In this document: in pieces, positions 28,373 to 39,240 of the stretch
How positions within the stretch are numbered: position 1 is the first letter of the stretch
Layout of the letters: each line of letters starts with the position of its first letter
Source: Asterias rubens
Lineage: Eukaryota > Echinodermata > Asteroidea > Forcipulatida > Asteriidae
Length of the DNA stretch: 64,000 nt
Assembly (NCBI RefSeq): GCF_902459465.1
Contig: NC_047076.1
Coordinates: 8,068,146 to 8,132,145, forward strand
Direction: 5' to 3'
Position numbers and translations under genes: made by a program
Notes under the pieces: generated by a model
What the model was told of the DNA's origin: nothing
What the model saw: the letters and a program-made list of their open reading frames with translations, nothing else
Database searches by the model: none

Positions 28373-29089
28373 GACCCCTTGCATGTGACATCACATGCTT
28401 AAAAAAAGGCCCTCACTGGGGTCAAAAAGCCCCTTTACTGGGGTCAAAGGAGGCAAAAGATTGGACGATAGGTAATCTTTCTGCGTGAAAACGTGCGCGT
28501 CAGTGCAGCGTTTCGAATTAAGTCGGTTCTATTCTGATAAAGCCTAAACTATGTATTTGCTTTTACTAGATTTTGCTAGAGATCCCCCCTCCACACAATG
28601 CCACTGAACAGTAGTCGTTGTCCTTTGACTGAGTGAAACCCAAGGTAGAGCCAATCTTGATGTGATGATTGATTGATGGGAGCTAGATTGTGACCAGGTG
28701 TACTAGGAATTAATGTGGGATATCCCCAGGATATGTCAGCAGTAATTCACCGTGGCAGGTACATGTATTTAAATACATGAGGGGGACAAGTTCATAGACT
28801 TGCTTTAAGGAGAAAATATTTGCTTAAAACATTTCTGCTTAGCAAAAATAAACTTTATACCATTCACAGATTGTACACATGAATTGTTTTAGCTAGTAAA
28901 CCTTGCTTCCTGTAAGCATAATTTTGTTGTGATAGCTATTTGTTGTGCTTAACTAGCTCAATGAAATTGTGGGGGGATGGTGGTTCCGTCTGACTATACA
29001 TTTGAGAATTTAGCTGATTATGGCAAGGGCTTAATTTCATAGAGCTGCTTTGAGGGTTTGGAGGACACAAAGCACATAATCCACATATT
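28373..29089. other. Intergenic with MITE-C remnants
   Basis: Includes an AATAGACCCC end at 28369 (MITE-F-like) and a decayed MITE-C at about 28785-28975, from GTTCATAGACTTGCTTTAAG to GCTCAATGAAATTG. A further partial MITE-C end lies at 29030. No gene is seen. Confidence 0.45.
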
Positions 29090-29445
29090 TGCATTAAACT
29101 TACACAGTTTAAAGATAATGAAGGTAAAAAGCTCCACTTCAAGTATCACTTACTTAGGTGCTGTAGTTTTTGAGAAATGAGTGAAACAACTTGCAAAAAA
29201 TAATTTGAGCCGAAAATTATTTTAGCATGTAAAACGGTATTGAACACTTATGGTAATATACCCAACTCATACATTTTACATGCTAAAACTGAGGCCAAAA
29301 TTAGGACATTGTGACAATTTGGTGAACTTTTTTTACTCATATCTCAAAAACTACAGCACCTCGGCAAGTAATATTTTCAGGGAAGCCTTCTACTATCATT
29401 ATTATCAAACTGTCACAGGTTCAAACCATGTTTTGAAAATTTTTC
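29090..29445. repeat. Foldback repeat
   Basis: The left arm holds ATTTTAGCATGTAAAACGG and the right arm ACATTTTACATGCTAAAACT. Other matched words flank these (GTGCTGTAGTTTTTGAGAAA against ATCTCAAAAACTACAGCACC). Probably a MITE about 350 bp long. Confidence 0.6.
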
Positions 29446-29748
29446 TGTGATCCCCCCCCCAAAAAAAAAAAAAAAAAATTGGATGAAAGTTGGATTGGAT
29501 GAAAATTTTATGAAATTTGTGGTTTATTATTGACAAACATAAAAAGGACAGAGAAAGTTCTTCAGTAAAGGTGTTCATTTTTACAATTCCAGTTTAAAGA
29601 TGAAAAATAGAGCACAAAATACTCACAATTCATCAGTGACATTTCACCACTAGCAAATCCAAAACTAGTATTTGAACAGACATTCCTAATGAATCTATTC
29701 AAGAAGTAGAGAAAGTTATTGTCAAGATTTTGTGCAGTCCAGGGGTGG

Positions 29749-29907
29749 ATTTCACAAAGGTAGTCCTAATTTAGGACTAGTCCTAGGCAATGCTAAGATA
29801 TAGGACTGGTCCTAAGTTAGGACCAGTAACTCATCCTAACTTAGGACCAGTCCTATCTCTTAGCATTGCCTAGGACTAGTCCTAAGTTAGGACTACCTTT
29901 GTGAAAT
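29749..29907. mobile_element. Long near-perfect palindrome (MITE-E type)
   Basis: Two arms of about 74 bases, with only about two mismatches, flank an 11-base spacer near 29823-29833. The ends are ATTTCACAAAGGTAGTCCTA and its inverse. The arms are built from repeats of TCCTAAGTTAGGA and GGACTAGTCC. No ORF. Confidence 0.85.
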
Positions 29908-30059
29908 GAGAAAGTTATGAGCTAGCGTGGAACTTACACAATTCAGGCCTTTGAACTTGAAGCTCTGAAGGGCATTGGCCCCTGGTGAAAAGTTGTTGAA
30001 TAGCACTTCTGTAGTGAGTGTTTATAAATCCACTTGACCCCTTGGGACGTCCCAAGACC

Positions 30060-31140
30060 TTGCTGAAGGAACCAGAGGCTAAAGTGTCAGTGATGAGAAA
30101 AACGGCAAGATTTATCTTTGTCAATTTTTTATCCCCCATAATCGGTCATGAAATATTTACTTGGTCAGTCGGGCCGCGCTTTCGGTAGAGGGGACCCTTT
30201 GGTATATTTGTACAGTTTAGTGTTATACCATGGAGATATCGAGCTCTATAAACAGTGACCATTGTTTTTGTAATAAACACTATGGTGAACTCTGGCTGAG
30301 TTAGGCCAGTGGGTCAGTTGTGAAATTACTCCCATGTCCTTTTCCATCGTGGTAGTCACGTGGTCATTCATTGGACGGGTTTACTCGTAATTCTGTTAGA
30401 GAGAGGGACCAGTTGCTTAAGTGTCAGTGATGAGAAAAGAGGCAAGATTTATCTTTGTCAATTTTTTATCCTCGTAATCGGTCAGGAAATATTTACTTGG
30501 TCAGTCGGCAGTGCTTTGAGTGGAGGGACCTTTTGGTTGATATTTTTTGAATTTTGAGTGTGATGCCAGATTTTTCTGTATACTGAGCTCTTTCTTATAA
30601 ACAGTGACCATTGTTTTTATAATAAACACTATGGTGAACTCTGTCTGAATTAGGCCAGTGGGTCAGTTGTGAAATTACTCACATGTCCTTTCCCATCATT
30701 CCAAAAACTGCTGTTTAAATAGTTTTTGTTGGTGGTCATCTGGTCATTCATTGGACGGGTGTACTAATAATTATGTTAGAGAGAGGGAGCAGTTGCCAAA
30801 GTGTCGGTGATGAGGAAAGAGGCAAGATTTATCTTTGTCATTTTTGTATCCCTCGTAATCGGTCAGGAAATATTTTCTTGGTCAGTCGGGCTGCGCTTTT
30901 GGTGGAGGGGACCCTTTTGGCATATTTTTTATACATTTTAGGGGGTATAGCGAGTTCTAAAAAAAGTGACCATTGTTTTTATAATAAGAACTTGGTGAAC
31001 TCTGTCTGAATTGGGCCAGTGGGTCAGTTGTAAAATTACTCCCAGGTCCTTTTCCATCATTAAAAAAAAAAACTGTAAATAGTCTTTGTTGGTAGTTTGT
31101 GGTCATTAATTGGATGGGTGTGTTAATAATTCTGTTAATA
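30060..31140 (+). repeat. Tandem repeat, about 3 units of 336-382 bp
   Basis: Marker AATCGGTCA.GAAATATTT occurs at 30140, 30476 and 30857. GTGTCAGTGATGAGAAAA and its variants recur at about 30086, 30421 and 30802. AGGCCAGTGGGTCAGTTGT recurs at about 30303, 30653 and (worn) 31010. Units differ by small indels and substitutions, so the array is older than the others in this window. It does not encode a long ORF. Confidence 0.85.
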
Positions 31141-31757
31141 TTTTTCTCTATTCATGTACAAATTTATCAACTTGTACATCAGTATGCATAATAAATAAAT
31201 TTGCAGGTCTTGTGTTAAAGGGAGGGTATGTTTTTGGAAATTACTCCAAAAGTTAATGGCCATAAAAAAATACTTTGAAAGAAGCAATGCAGAGCTCTGT
31301 AGATAATGTAGAAACAATTCTCTTCAAAGAGATGTAGTTTTAAGAGAGAGGGATTCAAAACCGCTTCAATCTGCATGAAACATTTCTCAGATTTTAGTCT
31401 CCAATTACATTACGGATTATTCGTCCGGCGTGTTTTTTTCGCCAACTATCTCATAAAATCATATAAAATCGACAGTTAAAAAAAAAGCGAAGCTACACTT
31501 TCCCTTACAGCTGCTGCAGTTTTGTTTAGCTGATTTGCCATTCTATTCTTCTGAGTGAGACCGAACCAAAACTGGAATCGTTTAAAGGATTGACGCCCAA
31601 CTTCCCCGTTGTTTGTTAAATTGTAATCATTCGTGACTACAGATGTTTGATCAAGATTATGAATATATCCCCTCACAGGTGTTCCTCAAAAATCCTTCTG
31701 CACCTTTGGCTGATTTTTATAAGTGCACATTCCACAAATTTCACTTTGCTCTCAGAT
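31141..31757. other. Intergenic, possible TTAAAGGGA foldback
   Basis: TTAAAGGGAGGGTATG at about 31217 and ACACTTTCCCTTACAG at about 31495 could be the ends of a roughly 290 bp TTAA-type element, but little inner pairing is visible. No gene is seen. Confidence 0.3.
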
Positions 31758-32165
31758 CAGCAGCCAATTTCGAAGAGCTGCTTAAGCAGAAATTATTGCT
31801 TAACATTTTCTGTTAAGCAAAAAAAAAGGAGGGAGCCAGCTACAGATGGTACATATCTGACATTCTATTGATTGTGGCTCTTATTATTATTCTGGTGAGC
31901 ACATTTTTGTTGGGCTAAAGTTGCTTTGCTGAGAATGGGCACAGAGCTCATTAATAAAAGCTGGTCAGCACAAATGTTTGCTTATTACAGAAACATGCTT
32001 AGCAGATACCGTCAACCAATCAAAATGCCATGCAATTCACAATTTTCTTCCTTATGTTAGCAAATAAATCCACTTAGCATTATCAGGTATGAGTTTTGGC
32101 CGCAGGCTCAGTAGCTGCTAAGCTAAAGATCTTTGTTTGCTTAGCATTTCTAGCGTGGGAATCAT
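31758..32165. repeat. Decayed MITE-C segments
   Basis: Contains CCAATTTCGAAGAGCTGCTT, AGCAGAAATTATTGCTTAAC, TTCTGTTAAGC and other MITE-C words over about 400 bp, with worn ends. Confidence 0.5.
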
Positions 32166-33759
32166 TGACAAACAGTATTTTTTTTTAAATTACACACTTT
32201 TGCCAAGCATCGTTGCTTATCTAATTTGTGTTTTGTGGCATGACACAACTAACACAGTATGTATACATTAGGAGTCTGTTGACGTATGAAAGCTTTGGAA
32301 TTTAATTGTGATTTATTCGTCTGAAACTTGTTGTGAAGAGATGGAAATTTATTGGTCCACCCCTATTCACCTTAGTCAGACACTCCCTTTTATTCGATAA
32401 ATAATTTTTTAAAATTTGTAATCATTTTATACTTTTATCGCTACCTTTGTCCTGAGGTGGGGAGCATCGAGATGCTGTCATACCACAGCAATTTTTCAGA
32501 CTTGTCATTTTTTTTGTGGTAATGGCTTCAAGTTTTGGCCTACCGGAGCCTTTCTCAAGCCTGTGGAACTGCTGTGTCGGGGTCAACAATATGAGGGGAT
32601 TCTCCTTTCTGCAGCTATACCACAGGCCTGTTTGGTTGTTGTAGCATTCTTCTTTAGATGGGGGTCAAACATTTGGTGCTGATTTTTACTTTTGTTATGC
32701 CTTTTAATGTAATTTAGAAAATTTAAAACAGTTTATAGATTTCTGTTTTCGCAGCAATTAGCATCATCATCTTTTTCTTGTGGTCGGAAATCTTAGTCAA
32801 AAGTTTTTGGAAAGAGTGTTTTATTTTAGTATTTTTTTTCCCCTTCCAATTACCATCTCATAAGTAGACAGGATGATTGATTCCTGCCATCCTTAATCAA
32901 TCCAAACATACCTGACTTAATTAATGGATCCAAACCAATTAGACACTTCTCTTTGATAGCGTTTCCTTCAGAGAGTATTTTTGGAATCAAAGAATCCCCA
33001 GGACCATCCACCGACGCACAATCCCTTAACATCAGATTTCCCAATCTGTCAATCTCAAACGGCACAATTTCAGATGACCCCCCTATTCAGGATATGTATT
33101 TAATACAAACTTCCCGCCCCCTTGTTATCCTAACCCGACTGTCATCACAGGAACCCCCACGCAGTGCCCATCGGCTAAAAACAAGTCATTGAAAGTTGTT
33201 AGGCTTCATCAATTTGTCCTTTACTCATCAAAACTGAAATGCCATTGCAGTCAACTCCTTAAAAAAAAAGCAACTTTTGAGAGTCGCCTCAAAAAACAAA
33301 ACAAAACTTTTTGAGACCGCCCTTTTCCCCCTTCTATCATTTTCCTGTGTGTTTCTTCCCAAAACAAATCCAACCCACAATCCAAACACACATGACTCCC
33401 CCTGTCTGGTAAGAGTTATACCCAGCCATATTTTGCCTCTTCTAATGACGTTTTCTCTCTGGCTAAATTACCTGTTGAGAAATCAGAACCACCTTTTTCA
33501 CATTGACTCCTTATAGCATGGATCCTGTCCCACCACAGTGAGACACTTTGCAAGCTCCTTTGAACTGACACAGTTCTATTTGACCCCCAGTCCCGTACTG
33601 CAACATTGGGACGGGACGCATACTCTGTCCTCATCTGCCCCTTACTCTTATGCAGTTTGACCTTTACCTTCCTCCTTTGGTCTCCACGGTTTGGCATAGT
33701 TTTGCTGACCCCAGACCAGGGCCCATAGACTTTCTGACTTTAACTACCTCAAACTGTAA
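32166..33759. other. Intergenic, composition shift begins
   Basis: No supported gene. From about 32980 the + strand becomes rich in A and C and poor in G, leading into the C-rich repeat block. The short ORFs here have no family features. Confidence 0.45.
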
Positions 33760-34409
33760 ACACCTGTGTGTGTAATGCCTGTACCCAACGATTATTCCAC
33801 TCATACTCCACACAGCTCCCCACCCCACCTGCTAGAGTTGGCAACCTGCGATATGCTGATTTTGCCCCCACCCTTCACATGTGCCACCAAGGGTAACAAC
33901 CAACACACCCCTAACTTAGCTCATGAGTTTGCAGTATGTCAAACAAACCCAGCACCAACTAATCAAGAGCTCATTACCACCCCCCCCCCCCCCCCCCCAA
34001 CTCCTACCAACCCCCCCCCCAACCCCCGCGAAAAAAAAAAAATTATATTAAAAATGCACACACATTAACATCCAACAATCCTTAAGTATTGTCACAGCCG
34101 GCAATCTACCCAAAATACACACTGTTCACACCAGCAATAAATGGTTCCCCCTTCACAATATTTTACTATGTGTACCCCAAACCAACCCCAATAACAAGAA
34201 GCATGCCCAACATACTTGTACATGTCGCCCAAATACTGCACAACCCGTGCCTCGCCCAAGTGTGGTCCCCATCATCTCATCCCACCAGACTCTAGTTTGC
34301 CAAGCAGAACGCAAATACCACAGGGTGCTAACCACCCCACCAGTCTGCTGTATGCCTTAATAAAACCCCTGTGATCCCTCCCCAACCTGAAAGGTCTCCA
34401 GTTTGCCTC
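33760..34409. repeat. AC-rich, G-poor low-complexity DNA
   Basis: Cytosine runs at 33981-33999 and 34010-34027, followed by an A run. The + strand is strongly C-rich and G-poor throughout. Any ORF here is a by-product of composition. Confidence 0.7.
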
Positions 34410-35300
34410 ACCCACCCATGACCACCCAACCATTAAGTGGTTCTTACCACCTTTGCTTCCTTCCAAAATCGCATGCCCATGACCACCCAACCATCAGAGG
34501 TGACAACCCTCCACTCACAACCGACCAACCTACCCCTAACCCCCCTGCCCCGCCCCCCCACCATTCTGCAGTCTTTTTAAGCCTATGACCACCCAACAAT
34601 CCCCACCCCACCACCCTATACATAACCAGTGTGCAGTCTTCTTATAAGCCCATGACCACCCAACCATCAAGAGGTAACATTCCCCTCCCCTCCCCAACCA
34701 ACCCTCCCCTCGCCTCCTGCCCCACCATCCTAAACCCCACCAGTTTACCTAATAAGTCCCCACCCCGACCACCCAACCATCAAAGGTTATAACCATCCCC
34801 TCGCCTCCTACCCCACCACCCTAAACCCTACCAGTTTTCCCAATAAGCCCACCATGACCACCCAACCAACCCTCCCCTCGCCTCCTACCCCACCATCCTA
34901 AACCCCACCAGTTTACCTAATAAGTCCCCACCCCGACCACCCAACCATCAAAGGTTATAACCCTCCCCTCGCCTCCTACCCCACCACCCTAAACCCTACC
35001 AGTTTTCCCAATAAGCCCACCATGACCACCCAACCCCCCCCCCCTCGCCTCTTACCCCACCATTCTAAACCCCACCAGTTTACCTAATAAGTCCCCACCC
35101 CGACCACCCAACCATCAGATGTTATAACCCTCCCCACGCCTCCTACCCGGGCCACCACCCTTAACCCCACCAGTGTGTATTCTTCTTAATAAGCCCACCA
35201 CGACGACCACCCAACCATTAAAGGTGATAACCAAGCTCCCCCTCCCCCTCCCACCCCAACACCCCAGCAGTAAAACACCCTGTGGCCACCCAACCACCCA
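34410..35300. repeat. C-rich minisatellite with about 168 bp higher-order unit
   Basis: The core word GACCACCCAACCAT recurs at least eight times from 34418. From about 34690 the array is regular. CCGACCACCCAACCATCA occurs at about 34765, 34933 and 35100, spacing 167-168. Each 168 bp unit consists of two related halves: one has GTTTACCTAATAAGTCCCCA, the other GTTTTCCCAATAAGCCCACC. Two halves with a fixed order are a higher-order repeat. Confidence 0.85.
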
Positions 35301-35878
35301 GAGGTGATTGACCCTCACCTTGGCCTCCACGAGGTCCCAGTCTGTCAGGGACACAGTTTTCATGACCCCCGACTGCACCAAATGAAACTCCCCGCCCATT
35401 TGTCAATAGAGATTAGGCAACCAGTGCCAATTTGCCGGTGCACCCTTGGCGGAGTCGGGAAGCTCAGGGATTCGATTAGGAAACAACGTGTCAACGACAC
35501 ACGGGTGATAGCTCTTGTTGCCTCGGGCCAATCCTCATGGGGGGATTTGTGAGCTCGTAGTGAAAACATACAAAGGCCAATATCGTGCGCAGTCCAAGTT
35601 CCTGAAATTGTAAAAGACGGGAAATTGTTCTACGTGCTCCTCGTTAAAATAAAGAAAGGACCTTTTTGTCTGAATAAAACGTGCATTTAAATAAAAAATG
35701 GATGAAGTAAATCATATTGTTTGTTTCCTTAGGTTTTATTTATCTTCCAAATCTTATCATTGAAACGGCTTTCTATTGTATTTATGTAACCAACCGAAAG
35801 TGGTATGTATAATTTTTTCACCTTTACAAATGATAAGGGAAAACACCTGTCATCACAGATAAAGGTGTTTTGTTCACC

Positions 35879-35879
<1 letters not shown>
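35301..35879. other. Intergenic, no gene seen
   Basis: Balanced composition returns after the C-rich array. No supported ORF, RNA or repeat. Confidence 0.45.

Positions 35880-35934
<55 letters not shown>
35880..35934. repeat. Homopolymer of 55 cytosines
   Basis: An uninterrupted C run. The true length in the genome may differ, because such runs are hard to sequence and assemble. Confidence 0.9.
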
Positions 35935-36539
35935 ACGGAGGAATGTTCACATTTTACATACTTTTGTTATCGTTATCTTGATGACTTAAAAACTAGATGA
36001 TTTGAACGAAAGTTCTTTCCCACACACCAAGCTGGTCTTTCCAATTAAGAATGATTGTCTTTACTGTTCTATTGTGTACTGTTTATGCCTATTGTTAAAC
36101 CCCTTGGCTAAAAAAAATAATTATTGTTTACCAAGTGAAGTTCGCAATCATTTTCTTTTCGGAAGCTACCAATTGACTATCTCTAGAAGGATCTAGAGAC
36201 ATTTTGGAGGCTTTCCAACAACCGCTAAAAGTTGCAGGTGAGAAAAATGCCAAACCACAGCTGAACTCTCCGGAAAAATCTAGTGGATTCCGGCCAAGAC
36301 CGGTAAATTGTTGAATTCCTTTGCACACCCATTGTCTTATCAGGAATGTTATCAGAAAATAACAAGCATGAGAAAGCCCTGCAGACAAGATAAATTTTGG
36401 GATTGATTGGCGAAATATTTTGTTGTTATTGTTTTTAAAAAGGAATAAACTTGGCAAACTGCTTACCAAGCTAAGTAGGATTTGAAACTTTGCATGGTGG
36501 AAATACAACATGGTAAGGTTTGCGGTAACACCATGTAAT

Positions 36540-36665
36540 GACTATCTCTAATGAGTTGGGGTGGTTCTTAAAAGAACCATTGGTTTCAACTCGACGTTTC
36601 GGTCAGTATGCTCTGATCGTCTTCTGGACGATCAGTGCTTATACCAAGCTGTTGTATTGGTAAAA
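36540..36665 (+). repeat. Repeat with 6+4+6 hairpin and CGACGTTTCGG
   Basis: GGTTCTTAAAAGAACC (36563-36578) forms a six-base-pair stem with a four-base loop. It is followed by CAACTCGACGTTTCGGTCAG and TGATCGTCTTCTGGACGATC. The layout (hairpin, GACGTTTCG, then TCGTCTTC or TCGTTCTCG) parallels the elements at 37.74 and 51.42 kb. Confidence 0.55.
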
Positions 36666-36723
36666 ATGCAAATAATGTAAAATTGATTTGTGTTTCAACC
36701 CTACCAGAGTCTTTGGCTATTTC

Positions 36724-36838
36724 TGAATTGGCTATGGCTACTTCTGGATCACTGTCATCGTGTATTTAAGTATAGGTCTTCCTTGGCAACAACCTTAGCA
36801 ACAGTCGTAGCCGTAGCTATAGTAGCAAATTCGGATAC
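36724..36838. mobile_element. Short foldback element, TACGGCTAC family, copy 2
   Basis: GAATTGGCTATGGCTACTTC at the left; GCCGTAGCTATAGTAGCAAA and TTCGGATACAG at the right. Inner CTTGGCAACAACCTTAGCAA matches the copy at 28254-28372. Confidence 0.55.
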
Positions 36839-36969
36839 AGTATTTTTTTGCTTGTTACAAAACCAAGGGGTCCTCAAAAGTGGCTATCAATGTGGGCCTA
36901 AAGATAACTTTGATTTACAGATAATGATGTGTAGTGTTCAGATAGAGAAGAAAATAACCCATCACTTTT

Positions 36970-37358
36970 ATTAAAGACACTGGACACAATTGGTAATTGT
37001 CAAAGACCAGTCTTCTTACTTGGCGTATCTCAACGTATGCATAAAATCACAAACTTGTGAAAATTTGAGCTCAATCGGTCATCGAAGCTGCGAGATAATA
37101 ATGAAAGAAAAATAACCCTTTTCACACAAAAGTTGTGTGCGTTTAGATGGTTGATTTCGAGACCTCAAGTCCTTAATCTGAGGTCTTGAAATCAAATTCA
37201 TGGAAAATTACGTCTTTCTTGAAAACTATGGCACTTCAGAGGGAGCCATTTCTCACAATGTTTTATACAATCAACCTCTCCCCATTACTCGTCACCAAGA
37301 AAGGTTTTATGTCAATAATTACTTTGAGTAATTACCAATAGTATCCACTGCCTTTAAA
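36970..37358 (+). mobile_element. MITE-A copy 8, full length
   Basis: TTAAAGACACTGGACACAAT to TAGTATCCACTGCCTTTAA, with TTAA at both borders and the central hairpin GAGACCTCA/TGAGGTCTTG near 37158-37190. Confidence 0.85.
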
Positions 37359-37739
37359 TTAGATTTCTAATTAACAATGTATAGACACAATTTTTTCAAA
37401 GAATTTCTCACAAGAAACAAACTCATATGTACTTTGGGTTCACTGTGGGACTTTCTGCAGGTGAACGGTCTTTCAAGTCTGTCCGATCGAAACCCAATAC
37501 CGCGTTGGGCTTTGCTCCAGTCTGGGCATCCGGTGTGAACCAAATCCGCAAATTTGGTATACATTTGTCGCGACGACATACAAATTGATGGAAAAATAAC
37601 TACATGTATTTGCCTATCCTCTTGCCGACAGACGGCATATTTTGTTTACGCCTATCTGTTGATGGCGTTGTGTCCCTATGGCATTAAACACAAGTTTGAG
37701 GAATCTGAAACATAAATTACAAGTAGTTTACAATAACAG

Positions 37740-37835
37740 CTCAAGACAAGCAGAGTATACTGTTTGAAATGTCGCAACCACAACGGCTCTTTTCAGAGCC
37801 AACACAATAGATTTAATACATGGTTGTACCGGCAA
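37740..37835 (+). repeat. Repeat carrying a histone-type 3' stem-loop
   Basis: At 37785-37800 the sequence GGCTCTTTTCAGAGCC is exactly the metazoan histone mRNA 3' stem-loop core: six pairs with loop TTTC. It is preceded by CAAC and followed by AACACAATAG. No histone ORF is upstream. Flanks AGTATACTGTTTGAAATGTC and TTAATACATGGTTGTACC match the repeat at 51.42-51.62 kb, so this is part of a dispersed element. Confidence 0.7.
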
Positions 37836-37924
37836 ATACACTGTGTTATAGTCACTTCTTATTGTTCACACCGGGCAAATCTTCAAACACCACTTAATTA
37901 CAGCTCAGTTATAACAGGTTTGAA

Positions 37925-38110
37925 ATTACATAGAGGCCATAGCCTAGGTGCCCATGTCTTGGCCTTGTTGCCCCTGTCTTGGCCTCGCTGCCCCTTCAGA
38001 TTTCCCATAGACTTTAAGATTTGCCAGTGGAAGTGCCCCTTGCAAAATGATAATGGCCTTGCCCTCTCAAGGATGAAATTCCAAGCCCTTGAAACTAATT
38101 TGTATGAAGT
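37925..38110 (+). repeat. Dispersed repeat D, copy
   Basis: Contains CTTGGCCTTGTTGCCCCTGT, CCCATAGACTTTAAGATTTG and AATGGCCTTGCCCTCTCAAG. The same wording occurs at 48125-48285 (+) and inverted at 45725-45850. Confidence 0.7.
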
Positions 38111-38488
38111 CTTAAAGGAAAGGTACATGTTTAGGAACTGTCAAAGACCAGTCTTCATACTTGGTGTATCCTATCATTAACATAAAATAACAAGCCTGTG
38201 AAATTTGGGCTCAATCGGTCATCGAAGTTGCGAGAAAATGATGAAAGAAAAAACACCATTGTTGGACGAATTTGTGTGCTTTCAGATAGGAATAAAAGAC
38301 TTTTAGCTAAAAGTCTTTTATTGTTTTAGTGAGAAATTACCTCTTTCTCAAAAACTACGTTACTTCAGAGGAAGTTGTTTCCCACAATGTTTTATACTAT
38401 CAACAGCTCTCCAATGCTCATTACCAAGTCAGTTTTTAAGTTAATATTTGTTTTGAGTAACAACCAAACGTGTACCTTCCCTTTAAGT
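38110..38488 (+). mobile_element. MITE-A copy 9, diverged
   Basis: Starts TTAAAGGAAAGGTACATGTT and ends GTGTACCTTCCCTTTAA, so the ends still match each other and keep TTAA. They have changed together from the family ends. The middle is ordinary MITE-A, but the central hairpin is replaced by AAAGACTTTTAGCTAAAAGT. It may be a subfamily. Confidence 0.7.
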
Positions 38489-39049
38489 TCAAAAGTTTTT
38501 GAGAGAAGTTCTCAAGCCAAGTCTCAAGTTTTACCTTCCAAGAGCAGATCTCAACTCAGTCTCTGTTTTTCCCAAGAACAAAAACTTATACCCAACGTAA
38601 CTTTGTAATTAGTCATAAACTGTCTAATAGTGTCTTGTACACAAATTATTGCCCAGAGACCAAGAAGGGAAAGTCGCAGTTTCTGGGAGACAAGTCAGAT
38701 GTAAAGTTTCAATTAAGCTCCTAGTCTGGTACATTGAGTTTGACACATTGTGTTTTTATGTTCTACAAATGGAAGTAGAAAAATATAAAGTTACATCATT
38801 ATTTTGTTTATGGTGACCGTGGGGGTCAGAAAAACAAATAAATTTTCAGAATCTCTGTGAAAGACAACTTTTGCTGCTTAGTCTGGGAAGTTGCTAAACT
38901 CATAAAAGTTCTGTTTAGCATAATTAGGTTACCATCTTCAAATGGCATGCAATGTACCTTGCTTGCCACTGGTGTCCCGCAAACACTTAATTAACAAGTA
39001 ATTAAGCCAGTTAAGCACTTTTGTCAGTAAAGATGTCATTAACACAAAG
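38489..39049. other. Intergenic, no gene seen
   Basis: AT-rich; no supported feature. Confidence 0.5.
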
Positions 39050-39240
39050 GGTTCATAGAGCTCCTTAAGCAGAGAGTTATGCTTAACGCCTTTCTGCTAA
39101 GCAAAATTGAGCGGGATACCAGGAACAAATTGTAGGCCCTACATGACATGGTACTTTGGCTGGTAGCCTTATTCTGGTAAGCATGATTTTGTTGTGCTAA
39201 GCTATTTTTTGTGCTTAAGCAGCTCTATGAAATTGGGCCC
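39050..39240. mobile_element. MITE-C copy
   Basis: From TTCATAGAGCTCCTTAAGCA to AGCAGCTCTATGAAATTGGG, with inner TTTCTGCTAAGCAAAATTGA. The left terminal GGGCCC is lost. Confidence 0.75.

Noticed and set aside
33766..34588. Several Pro/Thr-rich ORFs
   Set aside because: They follow from the C- and A-rich composition, since stop codons need T and G bases that are scarce on this strand.
35729..35950. ORF coding for a polyglycine protein
   Set aside because: It is only the 55-base C run read on the minus strand.
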